Of a DNA stretch of 64,000 nt, positions 20,103 to 31,654 are shown piece by piece (within the stretch, counting starts at the first letter, position 1; the number at the start of each line of letters is the position of its first letter). Below the pieces are notes generated by a model. The model ran no database searches, was not told the origin of the DNA, and saw nothing but the letters and a program-made list of their open reading frames with translations. Source of the stretch: Maniola hyperantus (lineage: Eukaryota; Arthropoda; Insecta; Lepidoptera; Nymphalidae); NCBI RefSeq assembly GCF_902806685.2, contig NC_048547.1:124001-188000 (forward strand). The letters run 5' to 3'. The translations under genes were made by a program, and so were the position numbers.

Positions 20103-21277
20103 TTTGTAGCGCAATGAGATTCGGAATGCGTTCCTTACATTCCACTCTTCTCTGTGGCGAGGAATCACAGCGGAAAAGGCTTTATAAAACATTCTTTGTA
20201 CATTTAGTCTCTGCATTATTTTGTTCTTTATTAAATCTGTGCTACCGTCCAATCAAGTGTTTTAATACTTTTTAATATGATAATTAATACATTATTGTTT
20301 TTTGAAAAAGAGTAGCTCCATTTGTTTTGATGGAAAACTTCGTCCGTGGTTTAGTGGTACCAGGTACCGACTACCGTACCTACCATAAGCAAAACGGACA
20401 TTTTGATAAAACGTACATTTGAATTTTAAACGTTTGATTATAGGACTGCATTTATTTCTCAAAATAGGTCCTACAGCAATCATTGCTAATGTTGGTGCGC
20501 TCACAAATGCTATAGAGTAGTATTTTATAAAAAAAAATTATTCTTATAGAAATTAACTAAGTAAGTACGGAGTTTTTATTCTTAACTACTCCTTTAGGTT
20601 ACGCATTGCCGAGATTATATTGTTAGACTGTGAGCCGGTACGGGGAGGTGGAGGGGGGGGGGATAGCTTAGCACCGGATAATCCCTATCGTTATAGATAG
20701 TTTATCGGCTCACGCGGAACACTGCGACGCGCTCGATGTGCCGAACCCTACCTACGGGAAAACTTACTTTCATTCAATTACGAGTTTGTGCGCCAAAGTA
20801 AACTAGTTTACAATTTCAATTTGTTGAGTTAGTGTTGCTCGGGTTGACGTATTTACATTGTATTGTAAGGATTTCAGTTTTGGATGAGATTCCATGGGTA
20901 ATCGCTTTCTGCTGTCGGCTGTCTGAACTTGTTTACTGCCACGTGTAAGAACATTCGCTTCTTTTCATACAATAAAGAAACCCTTTCGATTAAATTCATT
21001 GTATTGTAGTCAACATGTCACACGGCTGCACGCCGCAATGGCTGACGTGATAAGAAGCATCGCTGCACGGACGCTGGCTGCTGCAATTTTCACAGAAATC
21101 GTATTTGATATAACTTATCATTATATTTTACGTCGTATTCGATTACAATACAAGTCATTTCAAAAAATATACAGCAAAGTAATGTGCTCCATTTTTTCTT
21201 TCTAAGAATTAGGGTTAGTTTTTCCTTCTAATTTTGACGTGATTAAAAAAATATATTGCTTAGGAACATGTAATTAA
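20103..21277. other. Gene-free stretch
   Basis: A run of 10 G lies at 20653-20662. GTGAGCCG near 20630 and CGGCTCAC near 20706 form a short inverted pair 70 bases apart. The frame at 20999-21205 is unsupported. Confidence 0.35.
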
Positions 21278-21545
21278 GTGGTGATAGCTCAGTGGTTAAG
21301 ACGTCGGCCTCTATTCGGGGTATCCCAGGCTCGATCCCGGGCCTGCACCTCCAACTTTTTGGAGTTAGGTGCGTTGTAAGCGAAAACATATCACTTGTTT
21401 AGCGAAGAAAAACATGTTGAGAAAACCTGCATTCCTGAGAGTTATCGAGAGATAATATTCTCAAAGGTGTGTAAAGTGTGCCAATCCGCACCAGGCCAAT
21501 ATGATAATAAGACTAAACCCTTCTCATTCTAAAAGCAAGCCCGCG
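21278..21545 (+). mobile_element. Main-family tRNA-derived SINE
   Basis: Head GTGATAGCTCAGTGGTTAAG with B box GCTCGATCCCGGG, body GGAGTTAGGTGCGTTGTAAG, then AACCTGCATTCCTGAGAG and CCCTTCTCATTCT. The tail is shortened. Confidence 0.85.
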
Positions 21546-21974
21546 CTAGTTAAATTTAAAGAAATTTTAAATAAAAATCTTGTAGGTACATAAAAATTTT
21601 TGAAAAAAAAAATAATGAGTATTAAGTATAATAATATGTGCCTACATACTGTAATCAGCTGACCACTATGGGTATGAACATAATGAAATGGCCGCAATAA
21701 ACCATTACTCGAGCGATACATCGCCATCGGTGGAACTCGCGTGTCACTGAGTGTTCATAATGGCGACGGAATGAAACATTACCAACCGGCCCAATATTGC
21801 GTTTGCATGTCGGTGATACGTGGGGGGGGGGGGGGGGGGGGGGCGCACTTCGCGCTATATTGCTTTTGAAGTTAAACATGCGCCATTTGGTGGAATTATC
21901 AGCTCACAACATTGTAAACATTATCATGGTGACAGAAATAAATACCCTACGTTTTGATATTCTGTATCTGTAAT
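21546..21974. other. Gene-free stretch with a (G)22 tract
   Basis: A run of 22 G occupies 21822-21843. Nothing else recognised. Confidence 0.5.
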
Positions 21975-22125
21975 ATTTTAGACGACCTCTCTGGCGCAGT
22001 GGTGAGCGCTGGTGTCCCCGGGTTCGATTCCCGGCAGGGGCAATTTTGGAATTCATAATTTGCACATTGTCTCTTGTCTCGCAGTCTCGAGATCGCAGTG
22101 AGAAACTGACTGAATGAAACTTAAA
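21975..22125 (+). mobile_element. SINE of the GGCGCAGTGG family, short copy
   Basis: The tRNA-like head CTCTGGCGCAGTGGTGAGCG, with B box GGGTTCGATTCCCGG, is followed by TTTTGGAATTCATAATTTGC. The same order of blocks is seen at 48388-48760. Confidence 0.8.
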
Positions 22126-22213
22126 AAAAATCATACATGTATCTTTTCTGTCACGTGGATCTCCAGAAAGATTTTCTAAAATTCTACCTGAGTAAAATTA
22201 GTTTTTACTTTTT

Positions 22214-22367
22214 ACGCCGGCTCCACACGTCGGCCCCAACACTGTTCGCCCAACGTATGGATCGGGAAATTAGCATCGGCCCCAGCGCAAAGCTAATTTC
22301 CCGATCCACATTCCACACGTTGCGCGTTGGGCGAACAGTGTCGGGGCCGACGTGTGGAGCCGGCGTT
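22214..22367. mobile_element. Foldback structure seeding the 62-bp array
   Basis: The left arm 22214-22255 is the inverted complement of 22325-22367 (one substitution and a length difference of one base). Inside it, 22259-22274 pairs perfectly with 22292-22307 (16 bp) around a 17-base loop. TTA lies next to both outer ends. This looks like a MITE or foldback element. Confidence 0.8.
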
Positions 22368-23738
22368 ACACATTCCACACGTTGCGCGTTGGGCGAACAG
22401 TGTCGGGGCCGACGTGTGGAGCCGGCGTTACACATTCCACACGTTGCGCGTTGGGCGAACAGTGTCGGGGCCGACGTGTGGAGCCGGCGTTACACATTCC
22501 ACACGTTGCGCGTTGGGCGAACAGTGTCGGGGCCGACGTGTGGAGCCGGCGTTACACATTCCACACGTTGCGCGTTGGGCGAACAGTGTCGGGGCCGACG
22601 TGTGGAGCCGGCGTTACACATTCCACACGTTGCGCGTTGGGCGAACAGTGTCGGGGGCCGACGTGTGGAGCCGGCGTTACACATTCCACACGTTGCGCGT
22701 TGGGCGAACAGTGTCGGGGCCGACGTGTGGAGCCGGCGTTACACATTCCACACGTTGCGCGTTGGGCGAACAGTGTCGGGGCCGACGTGTGGAGCCGGCG
22801 TTACACATTCCACACGTTGCGCGTTGGGCGAACAGTGTCGGGGCCGACGTGTGGAGCCGGCGTTACACATTCCACACGTTGCGCGTTGGGCGAACAGTGT
22901 CGGGGGGCCGACGTGTGGAGCCGGCGTTACACATTCCACACGTTGCGCGTTGGGCGAACAGTGTCGGGGCCGACGTGTGGAGCCGGCGTTACACATTCCA
23001 CACGTTGCGCGTTGGGCGAACAGTGTCGGGGCCGACGTGTGGAGCCGGCGTTACACATTCCACACGTTGCGCGTTGGGCGAACAGTGTCGGGGCCGACGT
23101 GTGGAGCCGGCGTTACACATTCCACACGTTGCGCGTTGGGCGAACAGTGTCGGGGCCGACGTGTGGAGCCGGCGTTACACATTCCACACGTTGCGCGTTG
23201 GGCGAACAGTGTCGGGGCCGACGTGTGGAGCCGGCGTTACACATTCCACACGTTGCGCGTTGGGCGAACAGTGTCGGGGCCGACGTGTGGAGCCGGCGTT
23301 ACACATTCCACACGTTGCGCGTTGGGCGAACAGTGTCGGGGCCGACGTGTGGAGCCGGCGTTACACATTCCACACGTTGCGCGTTGGGCGAACAGTGTCG
23401 GGGCCGACGTGTGGAGCCGGCGTTACACATTCCACACGTTGCGCGTTGGGCGAACAGTGTCGGGGCCGACGTGTGGAGCCGGCGTTACACATTCCACACG
23501 TTGCGCGTTGGGCGAACAGTGTCGGGGCCGACGTGTGGAGCCGGCGTTACACATTCCACACGTTGCGCGTTGGGCGAACAGTGTCGGGGCCGACGTGTGG
23601 AGCCGGCGTTACACATTCCACACGTTGCGCGTTGGGCGAACAGTGTCGGGGCCGACGTGTGGAGCCGGCGTTACACATTCCACACGTTGCGCGTTGGGCG
23701 AACAGTGTCGGGGCCGACGTGTGGAGCCGGCGTTACAC
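22308..23738. repeat. 62-bp minisatellite, about 23 copies
   Basis: Each unit is 42 bases of the right arm of the foldback plus a 20-base spacer (TACACATTCCACACGTTGCG). Two units carry one or two extra G (near 22652 and 22903). Each unit also holds CCACACGT and ACGTGTGG as a short inverted pair. The units lack stops in three plus frames, which creates long false frames. Confidence 0.97.
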
Positions 23739-23990
23739 ATTTAGCGCTATTCTTTTTTTAACAACCTTAGTTACTTACCTTCCTAATTTTTTTAAAACTT
23801 AGTACCTACTTTTCTAAAATCTTGAATTTTAATACAAATTTTGTAGAACATAATATATTTTATGCCTAAACTTTGCTAAGTCATAAAATACGTAAGTACA
23901 ATTTATTGTGCTTAATTAGAATTAGAACCAAACCGCTACGCCTCAACATGAAGTGTTTACGTTCATTGTTCACTGGAACTCCGCGACAGG

Positions 23991-24051
23991 CGACTTGCTG
24001 CCACTTGCTGCCACTTGCTGCCACTTGCTGCCACTTGCTGCCACTTGCTGC
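23991..24051. repeat. 10-bp minisatellite (CCACTTGCTG)6
   Basis: Five perfect decamers plus a partial first copy. Confidence 0.95.
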
Positions 24052-24113
24052 GCTCAGATATTGTTCGTGACTACTTATTATAACGAACGGGTAAGCACTG
24101 TTACAAGTTATGA

Positions 24114-24220
24114 TACGCGACAGGTCGCGTACACCCGCACTAACTCGGTGCGGGCGAGCGCGGGTGACGTGCGGGTGTGTGGGGTGTTCGCTGCCCGATG
24201 GCCACCTCGGCCTGTCGCGA
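24114..24220. mobile_element. MITE, GCGACAGG family, copy 1
   Basis: The left end TACGCGACAGGTCG and right end CGGCCTGTCGCGA are inverted. It is about 107 bases long and related to the copies at 40757 and 55284. The most diverged of the three. Confidence 0.6.
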
Positions 24221-25008
24221 ATTGTAGGTACATCCCTTGGCATGTACTTTCGCCATGATTTGGTGGAAAAGCAGCGTTATGGTGGCTAGAGAATATACTT
24301 TTATGAGTTTACATTTATTGCGCTAGTTGCAACGAGTTGCGTGCAGTCAGCAAGATCACGTCGTTTGAGTTGCTTGTTTGCCATGTTGCCACGTTGCCAC
24401 GTTGCCACAGGTATGACGTAGGTAACCATTACCACACCCATGTGTGTCGCGTTTGTTTTGCGAACAAACTTCCCGAACTATGTCATGCGCATACTAAAGA
24501 CAATCTACTTTTCCTTCGCAGACTTCGAAGATAAACAATTTGTATGGTCAAGGTATACATAGGGCTTTCTCGCCGTAGACTAACACCGTGATATAAATGA
24601 AAAGCTAAAGTTTAGAACATCTACAGCGAAGAGGCAAAGCTTGTCGCTTACGCGTTTCTTCGATGACGTACGATTTGTTTACTAAGAAAAAAAAGATTTT
24701 AAAATATTATCTGCAAAGACTACTTGAGATGAACTTAAGAATTTGACTGGTGCCGCCCCCTGCCGACATTGACATTATACCTGCACGTCCAAAAATATAT
24801 TAATTACTTTTGGGAACAAAAGGGATTTTGTTTATTGCCTATTTGAATCTAAGCTTCTGAGCGAGCTCATCTTTCCGTTAATTCATTTGGACTTTTTGTA
24901 ATAATGTAAAGTACGCGGGAGCATTATAACGCCGTGTTGTTCCCTTCCGCAGAGGTAGTAGGTAGTAGGTAGTAGGTAGGTATCTACTCGCGGGAGGTAT
25001 ACACAGTA
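24221..25008. other. Gene-free stretch with short repeats
   Basis: (GTTGCCAC)-type 9-base repeats occur at 24382-24408 and GGTAGTA repeats at 24953-24980. No gene or repeat family was recognised. Confidence 0.4.
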
Positions 25009-25786
25009 TACATAGTGCGGGTTCAGAGACGTCGGCATTGCGGGCTACGGCGAAGCGGAGGGAATGGATGGCGTCGTTTGGTCGCGGAGCTGCTTCGCGG
25101 CATAGATACATAGTGCGCGTTCAGAGACGTCGGCATTACGGGCTACGGCGAAGCGGAGGGAATGGATGGCGTCGTTTGGTCGCGGAGCTGCTTCGCGGCA
25201 TAGATACATAGTGCGCGTTCAGAGACGTCGGCATTGCGGGCTACGGCGAAGCGGAGGGAATGGATGGCGTCGTTTGGTCGCGGAGCTGCTTCGCGGCATA
25301 GATACATAGTGCGCGTTCAGAGTCGTCGGCATTGCGGGCTACGGCGAAGCGGAGGGAATGGATGGCGTCGTTTGGTCGCGGAGCTGCTTCGCGGCATAGA
25401 TACATAGTGCGCGTTCAGAGACGTCGGCATTGCGGGCTACGGCGAAGCGGAGGGAATGGATGGCGTCGTTTGGTCGCGGAGCTGCTTCGCGGCATAGATA
25501 CATAGTGCGCGTTCAGAGACGTCGGCATTGCGGGCTACGGCGAAGCGGAGGGAATGGATGGCGTCGTTTGGTCGCGGAGCTGCTTCGCGGCATAGATACA
25601 TAGTGCGCGTTCAGAGACGTCGGCATTGCGGGCTACGGCGAAGCGGAGGGAATGGATGGCGTCGTTTGGTCGCGGAGCTGCTTCGCGGCATAGATACATA
25701 GTGCGCGTTCAGAGACGTCGGCATTACGGGCTACGGCGAAGCGGAGGGAATGGATGGCGTCGTTGGTCGCGGAGCTGCTTCGCGGC
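25009..25786. repeat. 98-bp tandem repeat, about 8 copies
   Basis: The unit runs from TTCAGAGACGTCGGCATT through GAAGCGGAGGG and GGCGTCGTTTGGTCGCGG to ATAGATACATAGTGCGCG. Copies differ by only a few bases (GCATTGCGG versus GCATTACGG; one AGTCG; one missing T in the last copy). Confidence 0.97.
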
Positions 25787-25844
25787 CGGGACAAAGAGCT
25801 TTACGGAACAATTACATATTCAATATACTTACGTTCTTCCCAAA

Positions 25845-26078
25845 ACGGTGATAGTCAAGTGGTTAAGATGTCGGCTTCTTAGTCAGGAGATCCGGGGTTC
25901 GATTCCGGGAACGCACCTTTTAACTTTTCGGAGCTATGTTCGTTTTGTTGTAGGTATTTGTTGGAACCGCCGTCCTCTATCACTGACCGAGTCTTTCTTC
26001 ATCATTATCAACCATCGCCGGTTCACTACTGATCACGAGACTTCTCTTAGAATGCTGGCTAAATGTGGATTGGCAGAC
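25845..26078. mobile_element. Two main-family SINE pieces in opposite orientation
   Basis: 25850-25940 is a plus-strand tRNA-like head (GTGATAGTCAAGTGGTTAAG, B box GGTTCGATTCCGGG). 26000-26075 is a minus-strand tail (CATCATTATCAACCATCGCC ... TTGGCAGACTTT). The bodies between them are missing. Confidence 0.7.
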
Positions 26079-26099
26079 TTTTGAAAACATCTTCGACTC

Positions 26100-26217
26100 G
26101 TTGGGCTCGTTGACGCCGCCAGCGCGTTGGACCGATGACCTGAAGAAAGTGGCTGAAAGCGGTGGATGAGGAAGGTAGAGGAAAAGGCCTATGTCCAGCA
26201 GTGGACGCAAACATACT
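26100..26217 (+). pseudogene. RTE-clade LINE, C-terminal and 3' end remnant
   Basis: Contains codons for the RWTDDLKKVAE motif and ends GGCCTATGTCCAGCAGTGGAC, the hallmark 3' end of lepidopteran RTE elements. It is broken by stops. Confidence 0.7.
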
Positions 26218-26236
26218 GATGGAATGGACTATGTTA

Positions 26237-26310
26237 ATAATATATTTTGTTATAATTTTTTAGTGTTTTACCTACACTTCAAGGAAATTACTAAATATTT
26301 AAAAAAAATA
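26237..26310. repeat. Relative of the 36734 palindrome arm
   Basis: TAGTGTTTTACCTACACTTC and AAGGAAATTACTAAATATTT match one arm of the perfect palindrome at 36734-36877 with scattered differences. No second arm is present here. Confidence 0.65.
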
Positions 26311-27676
26311 TTATGTCAATATTCATGTCTAAGTACTTATAAAATATGTTTTAGTAGTAGCAACAATGCCTCAAGTGGCATTGGTCTGGCCTGGTATAAC
26401 CGAGGGGAAAATATTTCCACATAACATGTAATTGAGTGGTTTTGTATAATTTGTCCCTAAAGTTGAGTGCGCGGCGTCGCTGTAACTCTGTTAGTGAACT
26501 ATTCCACTCCGTCGGAGTTGGCCCAACTGTGGGCCAACTGTGGTCCCGAGCAAATGCTTCTAAAACCTAAACACGGGTTAACTTATTCTAGATTTAAGTA
26601 CATTGAGTTTATTTAGTTAACTAGATGTAGCCCCAAGTCCATCCGCGTTAAAAGCGGGTTGTGATTTTTCGATTTTTAACAAACATGTCTTAAATCTGCT
26701 GCTTATGTCTACCTTTAAGAATGCAAGCTCCTTTAAATAAAGATAGTATAATGAATATGCCTTCTTCAACGTCGATATCAGATGTTTAATTCAATACACT
26801 CGTAAATACTTATGAGATAACTCATTGAAACACCATGTAATACTTCTTTTACATCTTTATCACCACTTACAACAATACTTCACACTTTTTGAGATTACCT
26901 CCCAGCTCTAAAGCTCCAAATGAATTAATTTTAGAACACGCCATTTATCCGACCAAAAGTCACGTTTCTTTTTTTTCATTCATTCAACCGAAAATGCCAT
27001 TGTATTGTGTATGCCATTGGTCTGAATCGAAAACAACCCACCAATTACAGCCTCTTTGAAATTTCATCCAATGAGATTATTCCTAAATCTCAATGCAGTT
27101 GTAAAAAGTATGTGATTTGACTCAAACGATAAATTATTATTTGAAAATCATGACAATAGAAATAATATGTAAAGTTGTATTTAGCAGTTTAATTGTGAAA
27201 AGGTTAGTAAGTAATCTCGGACGGGTCGACGATGCAAACGATGTTAGATTTGTGGTAAAGTTTAGCGTAATACATTGTACACCATTGTATACCATAGACA
27301 AACACTATTGGTTATTTATTTGCAGTGTTGCGTTATAATGTAATATTGTTATGTCTTATGTATTGTGAGTCCCTGTTGTCGGCTCTTTGCTTTTCGCATC
27401 CAATTTGCGCCGTAATTGCAAAATAATGCTATTATTAGAACAGTCTTTAAAATCTGCGCCGTGATTCCAGCCCCGCGGGGAAATCAGACGAGCCGCCGGG
27501 GCAAAGCGAGCCGGGGCAAAATGGGTCGGGGCTACTTGAGAGCTTAACTTATAAACTGCTTGGAGGGACTGTCTTCACTTCTGCGAGATTTTGTTGCATT
27601 GACTTGATTTTAAAGAGCAGCCTAATTTTTGGTTTAATATGAACGTGATTTACTCACAAGCAAATCATAAGAAGGC
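26311..27676. other. Gene-free stretch
   Basis: No gene or repeat family was recognised. A GC-rich patch with GGGGCAAAGCGAGCCGGGGC lies at 27490-27530; a similar patch is at 57375-57415. Confidence 0.4.
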
Positions 27677-29293
27677 TAGGTACAGTAGCTACATAGGTAC
27701 AGTAGCTACATAGGTACAGTAGCTACATAGGTACAGTAGCTACATAGGTACAGTAGCTACATAGGTACAGTAGCTACATAGGTACAGTAGCTACATAGGT
27801 ACAGTAGCTACATAGGTACAGTAGCTACATAGGTACAGTAGCTACATAGGTATGTAGCTACATAGGTACAGTAGCTACATAGGTACAGTAGCTACATAGG
27901 TACAGTAGCTACATAGGTACAGTAGCTACATAGGTACAGGCTGATGGTACAGTAGCTACATAGGTACCGTAGCTACATAGGTACAGCAGTACATAGGTAC
28001 AGTAGCTACATAGGTTACAGTAGCTACATAGGTACAGTAGCTACATAGGTACAGTAGCTACATAGGTACAGTAGCTACATAGGTACAGTAGCTACATAGG
28101 TACAGTAGCTACATAGGTACAGTAGTACATAGGTACAGTAGCTACATAGGTTACAGTAGCTACATAGGTACAGTAGCTACATAGGTACAGTAGCTACATA
28201 GGTACAGTAGCTACATAGGTACAGTAGCTACATAGGGACAGTAGCTACATAGGAAGCTACAGTAAGCTACATAGGTACAGTAGCTACATAGGTACAGTAG
28301 CTACATAGGTACAGTAGCTACATAGGTACAGTAGCTACATAGGTACAGTAGCTACATAGGTACAGTAGCTACATAGGTACAGTAGCTACATAGGTACAGT
28401 AGCTACATAGGTACAGTAGCTACATAGGTACAGTAGCTACATAGGTACAGTAGCTACATAGGTACAGTAGCTACAATAGGTACAGTAGCTACATAGGTAC
28501 AGTAGTACATAGGTACAGTAGCTACATAGGTACAGTAGCTACATAGGTACAGTAGCTACATAGGTACAGTAGCTACATAGGTACAGTAGCTACATAGGTA
28601 CAGTAGCTACATAGGTACAGTAGCTACATAGGTACAGTAGCTACATAGGTACAGTAGCTACATAGGTACAGTAGCTACATAGGTACAGTAGCTACATAGG
28701 TACAGTAGCTACATAGGTACAGTAGCTACATAGGTACAGTAGCTACATAGGTACAGTAGCTACATAGGTACAGTAGCTACATAGGTACAGTAGCTACATA
28801 GGTACAGTAGCTACATAGGTACAGTAGCTACATAGGTACAGTAGCTACATAGGTACAGTAGCTACATAGGTACAGTAGCTACATAGGTACAGTAGCTACA
28901 GTACAGTAGCTACAGTACAGTAGCTACATAGGTACAGTAGCTACATAGGTACAGTAGCTACATAGGTACAGTAGCTACATAGGTACAGTAGCTACATAGG
29001 TACAGTAGCTACATAGGTACAGTAGCTACATAGGTACAGTAGCTACATAGGTACAGTAGCTACATAGGTACAGTAGCTACATAGGTACAGTAGCTACATA
29101 GGTACAGTAGCTACATAGGTACAGTAGCTACATAGGTACAGTAGCTACATAGGTACAGTAGCTACATAGGTACAGTAGCTACATAGGTACAGTAGCTACA
29201 TAGGTACAGTAGCTACATAGGTACAGTAGCTACATAGGTACAGTAGCTACATAGGTACAGTAGCTACATAGGTACAGTAGCTACATAGGTACA
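27677..29293. repeat. 17-bp minisatellite, about 95 copies
   Basis: The unit is GGTACAGTAGCTACATA, with the palindrome GTAGCTAC. Most units are identical. Indel-bearing units cluster at 27850-28265 and 28895-28925. Confidence 0.97.
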
Positions 29294-29463
29294 GTACGCG
29301 GCCGAAAGTGAACTACATCGCCCTTTAGAATGATATTTCGGCTTTGTAGAGCATTGTCTCCGTCACTCATACCTATATGACGGTTTGTCGGTCTCGACGA
29401 CAGAGACAGTGCTCTACAAATTTGCTATCTCCTTCTAAGGGAACATTACTTTCGGCCGCGTAC
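29294..29463. mobile_element. MITE/foldback element abutting the 17-bp array
   Basis: The ends are GCGGCCGAAAGT and its complement ACTTTCGGCCGC. An inner inverted pair starts TTTGTAGAGCATTGTC on the left and ends GTGCTCTACAAA on the right. The tetramer GTAC flanks both ends (29294-29297 and 29460-29463) and may be a target duplication or part of the ends. Confidence 0.8.
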
Positions 29464-29696
29464 TTGCAGGTAAATGTAAACAGCTCCCGAGAAGGTTAAC
29501 ATTTAGTGGTCTCACTCTCGGAAGCAACCGTCATTATAACATGTTCTTTAGATTCCAACATGTTTTACATTTCCTTACTAGTTACAAGCCTTGTCAAACG
29601 CTCCCTGTTTCATTTCCATCGCGCACCTTTATAACTTGTTGACCCATATTCCGCGCCTTCCTGAATGTTTATATAATAAACATCCTATTTACATTT

Positions 29697-29905
29697 TTTA
29701 TCCTGATAGGTACATGCTAGCCCTTGACTGCGATCTCACCTGGTGGTAAGTGATAATTCAGTCTAACTTGGCAGGGTATGGTAGTGTAATAAGCCCATAC
29801 CCCTGTTTAGTTTCTACGCGCCATCGTACTGGAATGCTAAATCGCTTGGCTGCACGGCTTTGTCGGTAGGACGGTAACTAGCTATGGCCGAAACCTACCC
29901 CAGAC
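29697..29905 (-). mobile_element. SINE body of the GGCGCAGTGG family, headless variant
   Basis: Minus strand: TTTCGGCCATAGCTAGTTAC, GTCCTACCGACAAAGCCG and CAAGCGATTTAGCATTCC, followed by a tail with ATCACTTACCACCAGGTG. I recognise this as a common lepidopteran repeat body; class assignment is by similarity only. Confidence 0.55.
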
Positions 29906-30004
29906 AACAAATACATAATAGCCTAAGTATTTTGTTATAGAAGCTCAGTGAAATATGACTGTCTGAAGATGTTGAGAACTATTAAGTAGGTACGGTACAT
30001 TCAT

Positions 30005-30055
30005 CATCGTTACGCGACAGATGTCCACTGCTGGACATAGATCTCGATGCGAAGA
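30005..30055 (-). pseudogene. RTE-clade LINE 3' end remnant
   Basis: ATGTCCACTGCTGGACATAG with an adjacent CATCATCG is the complement of the RTE 3' end. Confidence 0.65.
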
Positions 30056-30439
30056 TGAATTTTAGACATTCCCACGAGATAGAGAATCAAAATTATTTAT
30101 ATTTTCGTCAAGCGATGCCGCGAGCGGTTGCTAGTACAAAATAAAGTAAATCTCATTTTTTTATAGCTTTGAGGTTATGAAACAAGTTGCCTAGACTTTG
30201 TGTAAAGTTAAACTGTAGGAGCGTCTAAGGTCTGAGGGCCGCATCGTAAAGCAGTAAGCGCCAACGGCCGGCGCCGGCGATGTGCTCGTAACGTTGGAGG
30301 TGACCAATCGCACATTTGCCGCTCGTCACATTCATGTGCCGTAATGTTACAAGTATCCGCTATCCGTCGCCTCATTGCACTTGACGCGATTTAACTTGCG
30401 AGTTGCGAGTAATAACTTACTAGCTAAATTGACTAAACA
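30056..30439. other. Gene-free stretch
   Basis: Nothing recognised. GCGCCAACGGCCGGCGCCGG lies near 30257. Confidence 0.4.
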
Positions 30440-30622
30440 GGTTGCGAAGCTGAAGTGCCAATGAGCGGGGCACATAGTTCGAAAACACGATAGACGTTGG
30501 TCCCAAGGTGCTAGAAGGGTAACCTCGCATCGAAAACCGAAGCGTTGGAATATCCCCCACTAGGTAAACAGACGACTTTAAACGAGTCACAAGGAGCCGC
30601 TGGTTCCAGGCGGCGCGGCGCC
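30440..30622 (+). pseudogene. RTE-clade LINE C-terminal remnant
   Basis: One frame reads VGPKVLEG, then TDDFKRVTRSRWFQAARR, a degraded form of the RTE C-terminal block. It contains in-frame stops. Confidence 0.7.
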
Positions 30623-30637
30623 GTATATTCTTAACTT

Positions 30638-30716
30638 CTTCGTAACGAAGCAAGTTGCTTCGTTACGAAGCAGTGCTTCGGTGGCGAGTGGCGACCTTTG
30701 TCGCGGTCGCCACTCG
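30638..30716. repeat. Two adjacent hairpins
   Basis: CTTCGTAACGAAGCAA (30638-30653) pairs perfectly with 30655-30670 around one base. CGAGTGGCGACC (30685-30696) pairs perfectly with 30705-30716 around eight bases. Confidence 0.85.
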
Positions 30717-30864
30717 TTATATTATGACGATATACATTATATATGTACTAAGTGTACACAGAATTTCTGAAAAAAAATGTCAAGACTACACATTGCCCCG
30801 GCATAATCGTATCCATAGCAGGTTTTGTAAGGAATATAGTCACGGTAAAATTACCTTCATTATC

Positions 30865-31066
30865 AAAGTCAGGCGATCAGTTTCATTGCAAAGTCAGGCG
30901 ATCAGTTTCATTGCAAAGTCAGGCGATCAGTTTCATTGCAAAGTCAGGCGATCAGTTTCATTGCAAAATCAGGCGATCAGTTACATTGCAAAGTCAGGCG
31001 ATCAGTTTCATTGCAAAGTCAGGCGATCAAATTCATTGCAAAGTCAGGCGATCAGTTTCATTGCAA
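30865..31066. repeat. 25-bp minisatellite, 8 copies
   Basis: The unit starts AAAGTCAGGCGATCAG and ends TTTCATTGC. Single-base variants only. Confidence 0.96.
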
Positions 31067-31080
31067 ATACGGTTCATGTA

Positions 31081-31116
31081 TTTTATTATACCTAACCTTA
31101 GTTAGGTATAATAAAA
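31081..31116. repeat. Perfect 16-bp hairpin
   Basis: TTTTATTATACCTAAC pairs with GTTAGGTATAATAAAA around CTTA. It begins just after the 25-bp array. Confidence 0.85.
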
Positions 31117-31136
31117 CACTACTTCCTACTTATAGA

Positions 31137-31138
<2 letters not shown>

Positions 31139-31175
<37 letters not shown>
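31139..31175. repeat. (CTA)n microsatellite
   Basis: About 12 CTA units, flanked on both sides by CTACTTATAGAA. Confidence 0.95.
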
Positions 31176-31176
<1 letters not shown>

Positions 31177-31381
31177 TTTTCTACTTATAGAATCATGGGA
31201 TAAAAACAACTAACGGTTTTTGTGCTATTAATGTCATTCTTGGCACGAAAAATCAAGATCTGTGTCTGGTTTTTAATCAACGAACGTTTCGCTTACTGTG
31301 AGCAATATTATTTGCGAAGGACGAAACAATAAACATGAGGTATTTTAGCTGACGCCGGGGCCGGACCCGCGCGCCGCGGCC

Positions 31382-31432
31382 TGGGACACACTGGGGGACA
31401 CACTGGGGGACACACTGGGGACACACTGGGGG
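31382..31432. repeat. 14-bp minisatellite, about 4 copies
   Basis: GGGACACACTGGGG units with G-count variation. Confidence 0.9.
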
Positions 31433-31654
31433 GCGTTATTGAGAGCGTAATAGAATTTGATGTGTATCGGCGCTCGGGGCCCGCTCTAAACAACAGACAA
31501 CAACATTTATCGGCGTTTTTATATCGTCCATATGTGAAGGGTCGCGATAAGCTGCTTCCTGGGATTTCATAAGGTTCTCTGAATATACTTACAGATTTTT
31601 TCAATGCATGTTCGATCGCAAAATTATTTTACGTAAGAAGCTACTTGTTAACCT

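Noticed and set aside
21283..21355. A functional tRNA gene at a SINE head
   Set aside because: The head is continuous with the family SINE body and shares its mutations.
22137..23802. Frames of 469-535 residues as repetitive proteins
   Set aside because: They exist in three overlapping frames because the 62-bp unit lacks stops; the content is the foldback arm, not codon-structured sequence.
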